Of a DNA stretch of 64,000 nt, positions 35,360 through 43,090 are shown in pieces. Under the pieces are notes generated by a model. It saw nothing but the letters and a program-made list of their open reading frames with translations. It was not told where the DNA came from and made no database searches. The stretch lies in contig JAEUWI010000006.1 of NCBI GenBank assembly GCA_016791475.1, positions 62,001-126,000 on the forward strand, in the 5' to 3' direction. This DNA comes from Candidatus Hydrogenedentota bacterium. Its GTDB lineage: Bacteria > Hydrogenedentota > Hydrogenedentia > Hydrogenedentales > JAEUWI01. The translations under genes were made by a program, and so were the position numbers. Each line of letters starts with the position of its first letter. The first letter of the stretch is position 1.

Positions 35360-35484
35360 AGTTATCGTCTAACAGCGCGATCAGGATACAATCATCTAGC
35401 CGGTTGACTCCGGCTGTTGATTCATGGCTTGTTGTACCCAGCGCGTCTTGGACGGTCTTCCATTCGCCCCAGAAAGGGTCTGAA

Positions 35485-36609
35485 GTGAGTAATTTAAAAC
35501 TGAATACTCTCGACATAAAGAACTACCGTTCTCTGGAGAACGTTCACGTCGAAAAGCTCGGCAGACTTAACCTGATAACGGGTCGAAACAATGTTGGGAA
35601 GTCCTCGCTTCTAGAAGCAGTTCGCCTTTGGGCTTCACGCACAGATGCAAACGCACTCCTGGACATTATAGAAGCACGGGATGAGTCGCTATTGCCAGAC
35701 AATGAAATAAAACCTGAACGGGACGAACGCCAGGGCGATAACTCGCTATTGGGATGCCTATGCCTGTTTGCCGGTTATCCAACAATTGATTTAGTAAGAG
35801 ATCGCATTGAAATTGTTGGTAACGGTGCGACCTTGTCAATCTCAATAATAGAGAAGGAGATGGAGCAGGAAAACCTTCCGGGACTTCAACAGCAACTGGA
35901 CAGTCTGTTTACGAGAACTAAAGTCCTTGAACTTAGCTTCGATTCTCCCCAGAAATCGGTCTATTTGTCTCTTCCAGCGTATTACTCAAGATATCGTAGA
36001 CAAAGATTTCGAGAACCGCGATTCCGGGAGAAGCAGGTAAACATACCGTGCGTCTCTCTGGGCTCCAGTACCCTCGATAGCATAGAGTCCTTCAGTACGG
36101 CCAGTCTTTGGGACAACATCGCACTAACAGATAAAGAAGAATTTGTACTTAGAGGGCTCAAACTAATAGAGCCTCGCATTGATCGAATTAACTTTATTCA
36201 AGGTGGGCGACTAGGGCGTTTTCCAGTTATTCGAGTATCTGGAATTGATCGGCCAATCCCCTTGCATGGGCTTGGCGATGGCGTGACGCGCATATTTGAA
36301 ATCATGCTTGCATTAGTCAACGCGGAGAATGGCTTCCTGCTCATTGATGAATTCGAGAATGGACTACATTATTCCGTACAAGCGATGGCTTGGGAAACTG
36401 TGTTGGAACTTGCGACTATCCTGAATATTCAGGTGTTCGCCACTTCGCATTCGAATGACTGCGTCGAAGCTTTTGAAGTAGTCTCGGAGAACGCGGCTGA
36501 TGAAATGGTTCTAATTCGTCTGACCAGAGGCGATGAAGGAGTCCGAGCAGAAACGCTGAGCAGTTCCAAGCTTTCTCGCCGACTGGAACTCGGCAGGGAG
36601 GTCCGTTAG
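35485..36609 (+). CDS. AAA/ABC-type ATPase (OLD/AbiL/PARIS-like), candidate defence gene
   Basis: The 374-residue protein is a single SMC/ABC-like ATPase domain. It begins NLKLNTLDIKNYRSLENVHV and has a Walker A GRNNVGKSSLLEA near residue 36. A coiled-coil-like insert spans about 80-200. The signature region GDGVTRIFEIMLAL, Walker B GFLLIDEFENGLH and a switch His in VFATSHSNDC follow. This is the ATPase type found with TOPRIM proteins in OLD, PARIS and AbiL-like systems. GTG 35485 has AAAGGG 6 bp upstream. Base composition is visibly more AT-rich than neighbouring genes, suggesting acquisition. Its stop overlaps the next start by one base, so the pair is translationally coupled. Confidence 0.85.
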   Translation: MSNLKLNTLDIKNYRSLENVHVEKLGRLNLITGRNNVGKSSLLEAVRLWASRTDANALLDIIEARDESLLPDNEIKPERDERQGDNSLLGCLCLFAGYPTIDLVRDRIEIVGNGATLSISIIEKEMEQENLPGLQQQLDSLFTRTKVLELSFDSPQKSVYLSLPAYYSRYRRQRFREPRFREKQVNIPCVSLGSSTLDSIESFSTASLWDNIALTDKEEFVLRGLKLIEPRIDRINFIQGGRLGRFPVIRVSGIDRPIPLHGLGDGVTRIFEIMLALVNAENGFLLIDEFENGLHYSVQAMAWETVLELATILNIQVFATSHSNDCVEAFEVVSENAADEMVLIRLTRGDEGVRAETLSSSKLSRRLELGREVR

Positions 36610-37337
36610 TGGCACTCGACGCGCGGCACGTCATTCTTGTAGAGGGGATGGACGATTTACATACGATTGCTGGATTCTTCAATCGACTTAAACTCACAGA
36701 GTTCCGTGCAAAGGAGAAACAAACACTTTCGCTGCGGTGGCGCGATAGCGAGGTAAACTTGGACATTGTGTCGTCGGGCGGGATCGACGAGGCCAAGGAT
36801 TTTGCCAAAACCCTTGCCGACATTGAAATGCTGGACGACTGCAAGGCGCTTGCGCTGGTCGTGGATGCCGATGAGAACCCAATTGATCGCTGGCGCTCCG
36901 TGGCGGCCACGCTACGGTTAAACGGGCACGAGCCGCCGCCGATCCCTTCGCCGACCGGAACCATCCTGAATTCCGCTTCCGCCGTGATTCCCCGCATCGG
37001 CGTTTGGATCATGCCGGACAATCAGCAGGCGGGCATGCTGGAGACTTTTCTCGGCATGTGCGTCCCACAACGTGGCGAGAACCCCATCTGGCAACGGGCG
37101 CTTGCTCAGACCGACTTCGTGAAGACCGAAATTTCGGAATCTTCGCGTTTTAAGGACGTGCATTTGGACAAGGCCCGAATCCACAGCTATCTTGCGTGGA
37201 ACGACCCGCCGGGAGTTCCGCTGGGGCAGGCGGTATTGAAGAAGATTCTCGATCCGAGTAGCGAGCAGGCGGCGGTATTTCTTCAGTGGATTCGGGATGT
37301 GTTTGAGTTTCGCAGTCCTTCGGGGGATGAAAGCTAA
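36609..37337 (+). CDS. TOPRIM-like (DUF3226-type) protein partnered with the ATPase
   Basis: The 242-residue product starts RHVILVEGMDDLHTIAGFF, in which VEGMDD matches the TOPRIM glutamate motif. About 70 residues later KALALVVDADENPIDRW supplies the DxD motif. This is the DUF3226-like form of TOPRIM, a metal-dependent nuclease or nucleotidyl-transfer fold. A C-terminal helical part (KARIHSYLAWNDPPGVPLGQ) follows, similar to that of known DUF3226 proteins. GTG 36609 overlaps the ATPase TAG by one base. Together they form a two-gene cassette with the composition of PARIS (AriA/AriB) or AbiL, although sequence identity to either cannot be judged by eye. Confidence 0.78.
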   Translation: MALDARHVILVEGMDDLHTIAGFFNRLKLTEFRAKEKQTLSLRWRDSEVNLDIVSSGGIDEAKDFAKTLADIEMLDDCKALALVVDADENPIDRWRSVAATLRLNGHEPPPIPSPTGTILNSASAVIPRIGVWIMPDNQQAGMLETFLGMCVPQRGENPIWQRALAQTDFVKTEISESSRFKDVHLDKARIHSYLAWNDPPGVPLGQAVLKKILDPSSEQAAVFLQWIRDVFEFRSPSGDES

Positions 37338-37506
37338 CGAGCCGGATTGGGGCCATTTCTAGTGCCCAAGCTCGTCTCCCTCTTGGCATCCTCCTCCGGC
37401 GGATCTAAGACCCAAACTCGCCGGAGGCGAGATTGAGGTGGCACCCGGGGTTGATTAGCGTCGTGTCATATGACCCATTGGCCTCATAGGCCCCAGCCCC
37501 TCCCCG

Positions 37507-38319
37507 CTATTTCTTCCGTTGCTTCAGCAGCCACTTGATGGCTTTTTCGTCCCCATACGCCGCGTCCCAACTGTTGTGGTTGGTGTTTTTCAGTTCGTCG
37601 TATTTCACGTCGCCGCCCGCGTCTTTCACGGCCTTCACCATCTCCCGTGAGCGCTCGGGCGGGACGACATCGTCGTCCGCGCCGTGGAAGGCCCAGATGG
37701 GCACGGTGCTGAGGGCCTGGACGCGTTCTTCCATCGTGCCGAACCTGGCGGCTTCTTTCTCGTCCATCTTGCCGAGGACGTCCGCCGGATTGCCGCCGCC
37801 GCAGATGGGCATGAGGGCGGCAAAGGTGTCGGTTTTCGATGCGCCCCAGATCCACGTGGCATAGCCGCCGAGGGAAAGTCCGGTCAGGGTGATGGCCTTC
37901 GGGTCCACGTTGTACTCCGCCCGCACCTGGTCCATGGCCGCTTCGATGGCGGGTACGGCTTTGTCCCAGAAGGCGCCGTCGGGGCACTGGGGCATCAGCA
38001 CGAGGGCGGGGAAGCGGTCCCGGTGGAGGCGGATGGCGTGGCCGATGCCCTCATCGGTCTGCTTGAGATTGTCATCGCCCCGCTCGCCGGATCCGTGGAG
38101 AAAGACGATAAGGGGCCAGGTTTTTTCCGGATCGTAGTCTTCGGGCACGTAGAGGGCGTAGCGCGCGGCCTTGCCGTCCAGCGGCGCGGCCTTATCGAGG
38201 AAGCCCGTGGCTTTTTCGCGGGTGGAGGCGGCAAAGGCCTCGTGGCGGGGCTCTGCGTTGCACCCCGCCAGAAGCGCCGTGCCGGCGCATACCACTGTGA
38301 CCCATGCCGCGCGTACCAT
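37507..38319 (-). CDS. Lipoprotein alpha/beta-hydrolase (esterase/peptidase-like)
   Basis: The 270-residue protein has a lipobox (TALLAGC, Cys near residue 20) and an alpha/beta-hydrolase fold. The oxyanion region reads PLIVFLHGSGERGDDN, the nucleophile elbow TLTGLSLGGYATW (Ser near residue 150), the acid AFHGADDDVVPPERS and the histidine KNTNHNSWDAAYGDE. This is the phospholipase/carboxylesterase and predicted-peptidase branch, often acting on acylated or feruloylated sugars. It is probably anchored to the outer membrane. The gene reads leftward away from the DUF6807 gene. Confidence 0.87.
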   Translation of the reverse strand: MVRAAWVTVVCAGTALLAGCNAEPRHEAFAASTREKATGFLDKAAPLDGKAARYALYVPEDYDPEKTWPLIVFLHGSGERGDDNLKQTDEGIGHAIRLHRDRFPALVLMPQCPDGAFWDKAVPAIEAAMDQVRAEYNVDPKAITLTGLSLGGYATWIWGASKTDTFAALMPICGGGNPADVLGKMDEKEAARFGTMEERVQALSTVPIWAFHGADDDVVPPERSREMVKAVKDAGGDVKYDELKNTNHNSWDAAYGDEKAIKWLLKQRKK

Positions 38320-38641
38320 GAAAAAAATCCTTTCGTAACAAGACGTACTGGTACTACTTTACCGGGAAACAGGCGAAATGTCACGAAAGGGGGCGCCGTT
38401 TCGACGTTGCACCTCCCCCGGGGTTATGGTAGAGTGGCCGACGGTTTATTGCCTGAATTGCTGGGTATTCCGGCTGGCGGGGGACCCCGGCCCGTTCCCA
38501 GGCCCGCCCGTCCCGCCGCGGCCGATTGGAAACTCGCGAAGCGGTCCGGGGGTCTACTGTCCGCTGGTTTGCATGGCCGTGCCACGGCCCAGGGCCGCCC
38601 TGTCGGGATGCAAGCCGAACGTGTAACGAGGAGAATATCGA
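38320..38641. other. Divergent intergenic region (322 bp)
   Basis: The stretch separates the leftward hydrolase from the rightward DUF6807 gene and must hold both promoters. No strong -35/-10 pair or repeat is evident. GAGGAG at about 38626-38631 is the ribosome-binding site of the rightward gene. Confidence 0.5.
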
Positions 38642-39916
38642 ATGCGTAAACGTACCTGTGGATGCCTGGCGCTGCTGCTGGCGGTCGCGCCCCTGGCCGG
38701 AGCCGAAGGCCTCGCCAATGCCAAAATCACCCTGAAGACCGGCGACACAAAGCTCGCCAATTCGCCCGTGGCCATTGCCTATGACGGCGCCGCTCCGGAA
38801 GGCCGCATCGTGGTGGAAGAGGCCAAGACGGCGAAGAAGTTCCCGGCCACCCTGCGCGACGGGGAGTTTGTCTTCATTCCCGAAGGCGCCATGCCCGGCA
38901 CGGAGCACACCTACACCGTTCTGGTGGAACCCGCCACGGACTCCATCTCGCCCAAGGTCCGGCTGGAGCAGCAGGCCGACAAGCCCATCGTGGATGTCTT
39001 CATCGACGACGTGCACTTCACGAGCTACCACTATTCCAACGACAACAAGAAGCCCTTCCTCTGGCCTGTAAATTCGGAGGGTCAGGTCGGCGTAACCCGC
39101 GACTTCCCCATGGCCCCGCTTGAAGGCGAGCGCGGCAAGGACCACCCCCACCACAAATCCATGTGGGCCGCCTATGGCGAGGTCAGTCTGGTCGATCCCA
39201 ATGCGGCCCCCGGCGCCGAGCCGGCCACCTGGGATTGCTGGGCGGAAGGTGAAAACTCCGGCTTCCAGCACAGCGGCGAAGTCACCTTTGGCTCGGGCGA
39301 TGCCTACGGCTGGGTGAAGGCGAAGAACGTGTGGCAGGACAAGGACCACAAGCCCCTGCTGACCGAAGAGCGCGAATACCGCTTCTACGCCACGCCCGAG
39401 AGCGGCCGCCTCATCGACACCCTCGTCACCTTCACGGCGGACTACGGCACCGTGCTCTTCAGCGACACCAAGGAAGGCGGCATGGTCGCCATTCGCATGC
39501 GTCCGGAGCTCTCCTATGAGGCCGGCGTCATCACCAATGCCCAGGGCGACGTGGGCGAAGAGACCCTCTGGGGCAAACCCTCCCCGTGGTGCGACTATTC
39601 CGGCCAGATGGACGGCATCGGCTGGCGCGGTCTGGCCGTCTTCGACAACCCTTCCAACCTGCGCTACCCCACGAGCTGGCACGTGCGCAGCTACGGCCTC
39701 ATGGGCGCCAACCCCTTCGGCTATTCCTATTTCAAGGAGAAGGAATACAACAAGGGCCTGCTCCCCACGGAAAATGGCGACACCATCATCAAGAACAAGG
39801 AGAAACTCTCCTTCAAGCACCGCGTCTACGTGCACAGTGGCGACGTGAAGAAAGCCGAAGTGGCCGAGCGCTTCGCCAACTACGCCACGCCGCCCGAAGT
39901 AAAGTGGGCCAAGTAA
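38642..39916 (+). CDS. Secreted DUF6807 (PmoA-like) protein
   Basis: The 424-residue protein has a signal peptide (CLALLLAVAPLAGAEG) and the DUF6807/PmoA-family core: PFLWPVNSEGQVGVTRDFPM near residue 140, then the histidine-rich DHPHHKSMWAAYGEV near 166. WCDYSGQMDGIGWRGLAVFD and SWHVRSYGLMGANPFGYSYF come near the end. The family is frequent in Planctomycetes and relatives, commonly near sugar-processing genes, and its biochemical role is not established. GAGGAG lies 8 bp before ATG 38642. A clear terminator follows. Confidence 0.85.
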   Translation: MRKRTCGCLALLLAVAPLAGAEGLANAKITLKTGDTKLANSPVAIAYDGAAPEGRIVVEEAKTAKKFPATLRDGEFVFIPEGAMPGTEHTYTVLVEPATDSISPKVRLEQQADKPIVDVFIDDVHFTSYHYSNDNKKPFLWPVNSEGQVGVTRDFPMAPLEGERGKDHPHHKSMWAAYGEVSLVDPNAAPGAEPATWDCWAEGENSGFQHSGEVTFGSGDAYGWVKAKNVWQDKDHKPLLTEEREYRFYATPESGRLIDTLVTFTADYGTVLFSDTKEGGMVAIRMRPELSYEAGVITNAQGDVGEETLWGKPSPWCDYSGQMDGIGWRGLAVFDNPSNLRYPTSWHVRSYGLMGANPFGYSYFKEKEYNKGLLPTENGDTIIKNKEKLSFKHRVYVHSGDVKKAEVAERFANYATPPEVKWAK

Positions 39917-39942
39917 GCCCCACCGAAAACCGATCATATGCC

Positions 39943-39975
39943 AAGCCCTCCTTCGATGAAGGAGGGCTTTGTTTT
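39943..39975 (+). terminator. Rho-independent terminator after the DUF6807 gene
   Basis: AAGCCCTCCTTC and GAAGGAGGGCTT form a 12 bp stem with a GAT loop, followed by TGTTTT. Confidence 0.9.
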
Positions 39976-40361
39976 GGGGACAGCGTCGCCCGGTGAACCG
40001 CACGGGGCTACCCCCTGGACCCCGCAAGCGGGCCCGTCGATTTAATGCCGGGAGACGATATGGGCAACAAAATTCAGAAACTATAAGGAGGCTGTCTTTC
40101 CCGCGCATGCGGGAATCCAGAAATTTCGCGAAATTAACCTTGCTCGGCCTCTGGATTCCCACTTTCGTGGGAATGACAGAAGTCCGGAAATATGATTAAG
40201 AAGTCGGATTTGAGTATAAATCGACAGGCCCAAGCGGGGGGAACCTAACATTTCAGAGCGGTACTCTTGTCCCCCCGCTTGCAGGGGGGTAGGGGGGGTA
40301 AATTCTCGGACACGGTGCATGTCCGCTGAAGCGCCACAAGGGACTGCTCCGCCCGCCGCCC
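39976..40361. other. Intergenic repeats: inverted REP-like pair and C-tract hairpin
   Basis: No gene is seen. Positions 40092-40120 and 40151-40179 form an imperfect inverted pair (CTGTCTTTCCC at one end, GGGAATGACAG at the other), each arm holding its own small hairpin around GGGAATCCAG. At 40270-40300 a CCCCCC/GGGGGG hairpin around GCTTGC resembles the longer one at 54198-54239. Confidence 0.65.
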
Positions 40362-40712
40362 TCACACGTTGTGCGACAAACCCCTGATCCACGCCCGGAC
40401 ACGTCGGCTCCGGGCCCGGCCCTCGGGATCAATAAAGCTCATGGCAAAGCAGGCCAGCCAGAAACCCAGATTCAGCAGCCCGTTCTGAAACCACCACACC
40501 GCCACAGCAAGCGCCGCGAATACAACCAAGCGGTACTTGAAGGGGAGTCGATACACCGCCGGATCACTCGCCAACAGCACGATGATAAGCCGATAGAGCA
40601 CCATCAGTGGTCCAAATACATAGGGCAATTGATCGATTCCACCATCAATCGCAAAGGCCCCGAGAATGACAAAGGCCGGATAGCCGATCAGCTTCGCAAT
40701 ATCCCGTTTCAA
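40362..40712 (-). CDS. Small membrane protein, tandem paralogue 3
   Basis: The 116-residue protein begins LKRDIAKLIGYPAFVILGAF and has about three or four hydrophobic segments (FGPLMVLYRLIIVLLA, LVVFAALAVAVWWF, GFWLACFAMSFI), followed by an Arg-rich tail. It is the third of three adjacent paralogues. A TTG start at 40712 overlaps the stop of the preceding gene as TTGA, giving translational coupling. Unlike the others it lacks the FGQSRSDD ending. The family and function are unknown to me. Confidence 0.6.
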   Translation of the reverse strand: MKRDIAKLIGYPAFVILGAFAIDGGIDQLPYVFGPLMVLYRLIIVLLASDPAVYRLPFKYRLVVFAALAVAVWWFQNGLLNLGFWLACFAMSFIDPEGRARSRRVRAWIRGLSHNV

Positions 40713-41047
40713 AAGTCGTCGCTCCGCGATTGGCCGAATACGTCGGCTCCGGGTCTGGCCCACGCGAATAACCCCATGGTATGAGCAGCCATCATCCAGC
40801 CTATGTACAACGGCCAAATCTGTATCCACCACGCGGCTACGGCAAGAATTGCGAGGACAATTAGGCGGCCAATGAAAGGAAGTTGATACGCCGCCGGATC
40901 GCTCGCCAATAGCATGATAACCAACGGATACATCAGCATCAGAGGAACGAAAAGCCAAGGGAATTGCTTGGTTGCCCCATCTACCACCACGGCCCCCAGG
41001 ATGACAAAGGCCAGATAGCCGATCAGCTTCGCAATATCCCGTCTCAC
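40709..41047 (-). CDS. Small membrane protein, tandem paralogue 2
   Basis: The 112-residue product starts RRDIAKLIGYLAFVILGAVV, contains hydrophobic segments VPLMLMYPLVIMLLA and LIVLAILAVAAWWI, and ends VFGQSRSDDF. Its GTG start overlaps the stop of paralogue 1 as GTGA, and its own stop overlaps paralogue 3. N-terminus and C-terminal tag are conserved among copies, while the middle varies. No known family is recognised. Confidence 0.65.
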   Translation of the reverse strand: MRRDIAKLIGYLAFVILGAVVVDGATKQFPWLFVPLMLMYPLVIMLLASDPAAYQLPFIGRLIVLAILAVAAWWIQIWPLYIGWMMAAHTMGLFAWARPGADVFGQSRSDDF

Positions 41048-41433
41048 AGGTCGTCGCTCCGCGATTGGCCGAACACGCGGTTATAGGCCCGTTCTTCCCG
41101 GTCTTTCCACCAGGGATCTCTCTGCCGTGCCACCAAGAGACAGGTCGTGACAGCCACAAACGGCAACCAGACCAGAAACAATCCGATGACTCGTAGTTCC
41201 AACACGTACAACAAAATCATAATCAGCCCCGGCACACCCATGCTCATCCGCAGGTGCGTGTGTGGTACACGAAGGATCGCGGGGTCGAAAGCAATCACGA
41301 ACGTCCCAATGAAGTATGCCGCGAGCGCACAGAAAAAGATGAGAGGCGCATAGTGCAGGGACTGGTCCACCACCACGGCCCCTGGAAAGATAAAGGCCGG
41401 ATAGCCAATGATTTTCGCGATGTCCTTCGTCAT
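41044..41433 (-). CDS. Small membrane protein, tandem paralogue 1
   Basis: The 129-residue protein begins MTKDIAKIIGYPAFIFPGAV, has hydrophobic stretches around IFFCALAAYFIGTFVIAF and PGLIMILLYVLELRVIGLFL, and ends RVFGQSRSDDL. It is the first gene of a three-gene coupled set read leftward. Directly upstream, the minus strand encodes a short open stretch (ILVRTLERWGF) that is also found upstream of the separate paralogue at 42360, so the duplication unit was larger than one gene. The function is unknown. Confidence 0.65.
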   Translation of the reverse strand: MTKDIAKIIGYPAFIFPGAVVVDQSLHYAPLIFFCALAAYFIGTFVIAFDPAILRVPHTHLRMSMGVPGLIMILLYVLELRVIGLFLVWLPFVAVTTCLLVARQRDPWWKDREERAYNRVFGQSRSDDL

Positions 41434-41615
41434 AAGTCAGGCTCCTGCGGCGCAGGGAAGCCCCAGCGCTCAAGAGTCCGCACCAGGATCAGCCGCTGGG
41501 TTGAGTGTACGCCGAGGTCGCTTGGATTACAACACCATGCGTGGTCACGTGGCGATAATTGACAAATATTGCCATCGCTGATAGGATTGTCGTACGGCAA
41601 ATAAAATTGGAGTTC

Positions 41616-41849
41616 ATGGTTATGGCCAGCAGCCTGAATCTATCTTTGACAGACGAATTGCGACGTTTTGTCGATTCCCGCACAGGTGACGGGGGTCTTT
41701 ATTCGACGCCCAGCGAGTACGTTCGTGATCTAATCCGGCGCGACATGCAGGATTGGAAAATCGCGGCGGACATTGCTCAGGGCATCCGGGAAGTGTCGGA
41801 AGGGCGATTTGCGAACGAGTCCATTCTCGATATTCTGAACGAGGATTAG
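41616..41849 (+). CDS. parD: ParD-like antitoxin
   Basis: The 77-residue protein starts MVMASSLNLSLTDELRRFVD, an N-terminal ribbon-helix-helix, and continues STPSEYVRDLIRRDMQDWKI, the usual ParD/CopG dimer core, with an acidic C-terminal tail that would wrap the toxin. It should neutralise the downstream ParE-like protein and repress the operon. The ATG at 41616 or 41622 gives the family length; the frame is open further upstream. It is followed after 6 bp by the toxin. Confidence 0.82.
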   Translation: MVMASSLNLSLTDELRRFVDSRTGDGGLYSTPSEYVRDLIRRDMQDWKIAADIAQGIREVSEGRFANESILDILNED

Positions 41850-41855
41850 ACTCGG

Positions 41856-42236
41856 GTGGCCCGGAAAGAGTGCGGCTATGTCCTTTCGCCCACGGCACGA
41901 AATCACCTCCGGGAGGCGAAGCGGTGGTCGTTGGAGCGATGGGGAAGGAAACTTACCGAGGCCTACTTCTCGGATTTGGACGCGTCGGCCCGAAAAATTG
42001 CCGCCAACTACACCAGCCTGCCTTCGCGAATCGACCTGACCGGCGACGCCATTCTTCACGCCTACCCCGCGCGAGAGCACTTTCTGATTTATGTTCCGCT
42101 TGAGACGGGGCAAATTGCCATCGTCGCCGTGATTCGACAAGGGCGTGATCTGCCCAGAGTACTTGCCCAGTATCGTTTCACGATAAGGAAAGAATTGGAG
42201 GCCCTCCACAAGTCCAAGGGTCAACGCTCAGAGTAA
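41856..42236 (+). CDS. parE: ParE-like toxin
   Basis: The 126-residue protein has a RelE/ParE fold: YVLSPTARNHLREAKRWSLE, then KLTEAYFSDLDASARKIAAN, then AREHFLIYVPLETGQIAIVA and VIRQGRDLPRVL. ParE toxins poison DNA gyrase; other family members cut mRNA. A GTG start at 41856 follows the antitoxin by 6 bp. The pair is inserted next to a truncated member of the membrane-paralogue array, consistent with mobility. Confidence 0.82.
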   Translation: MARKECGYVLSPTARNHLREAKRWSLERWGRKLTEAYFSDLDASARKIAANYTSLPSRIDLTGDAILHAYPAREHFLIYVPLETGQIAIVAVIRQGRDLPRVLAQYRFTIRKELEALHKSKGQRSE

Positions 42237-42362
42237 TCCTTGGGCACCGTATGGCGAGCGCGTATTCCAACGGAATGCAGCCACCGATTCCGCCATCAGT
42301 CGCCAGGGCCCCAAAAATAAAGGCGGCCGGATAGCCGATCAGCTTCACAATATCCCGCTCTA
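42237..42362 (-). pseudogene. Truncated copy of the small membrane paralogue
   Basis: Reading leftward from about 42362, ERDIVKLIGYPAAFIFGALA matches the start of the paralogues at 41433, 41047 and 40712. Similarity stops after about 30 codons, close to the end of the ParDE module. The copy seems to have been cut by that module's insertion or an associated deletion. Confidence 0.6.
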
Positions 42363-42740
42363 GAGGTCGTTGCTCCGCGATTGACCGAACACGCGGGTGC
42401 GCACCCGTCCCCGGACACTTGCCCAGAAGCGCCGAAGGCGTGCCCGCTCCGCCGTATAGTTCGGACCCGTCAACCAGATGGCTGCAATAACCATGAACTG
42501 TAGTGGCCAACGCTGAAGCCAACAGGATATTGCCACGGCAATCCCGCTAACCAGCGCGCGGTAGAAGAAGTGAGGGCAATCCATCAGGGGATCGCGCGCC
42601 ATCAGAATAACAATGACGGGGTAAATCACGATCAAGGGAAGAAACAGAATCGGCGCATGGAGAATCGACCAATCAAGCGCCAGACCGCCTAGCAATACGA
42701 AGAGCGGGAATTCGATCATTTTTTCCCAGTAGAGATTCAT
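42360..42740 (-). CDS. Small membrane protein, tandem paralogue 0
   Basis: The 126-residue product has hydrophobic segments FPLFVLLGGLALDW, ILFLPLIVIYPVIVILMA and LQFMVIAAIWLTG. It ends RVFGQSRSNDL, the same C-terminal tag as paralogues 1 and 2, and its stop overlaps the start of the truncated copy at 42362. Its N-terminus (MNLYWEKMIEFPLFVLLGGL) is more diverged. The upstream ILVRTLERWGF-encoding stretch is shared with paralogue 1. I recognise no function. Confidence 0.6.
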   Translation of the reverse strand: MNLYWEKMIEFPLFVLLGGLALDWSILHAPILFLPLIVIYPVIVILMARDPLMDCPHFFYRALVSGIAVAISCWLQRWPLQFMVIAAIWLTGPNYTAERARLRRFWASVRGRVRTRVFGQSRSNDL

Positions 42741-42889
42741 AGTTCACCCACCTGCGGCGAAAGGAAGCCCCAGCGCTCAAGAGTCCGCACCAGGATCTGC
42801 CGCTGGAATAAGTGTTTCCCGATGTTGTCTCGTTTGCAATACGGATGCGCAACAGGTGGCGACGCTTGACGGAAATCGTCATTGCAAAC

Positions 42890-43069
42890 AGGATCTTGGA
42901 CATTCATGTCCGAGGCAGAACCCACTTGATTGTTCGGGCGGCCCGTTGGCGTGTGCGCGATCTCCGCATACCGGAGATGTTACGTTGGGAATCCAGACTA
43001 AACCACACATTCAACGACATTTTCCAAGCCGGAGAACGCTTTGCCTCGGACATGAATGTCCAAGATCCT
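42890..43069. mobile_element. 180 bp MITE, copy 2
   Basis: The 28 bp terminal repeats (42890-42917 and 43042-43069) begin AGGATCTTGGACATTC and match copy 1 at 24539-24718. Here the inverted symmetry continues outside the element (TTGCAAAC on the left, GTTTGCGA on the right). It lies 22 bp from the 3' end of the citramalate synthase gene. Confidence 0.85.
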
Positions 43070-43090
43070 GTTTGCGATGGTCCCTTCGAT

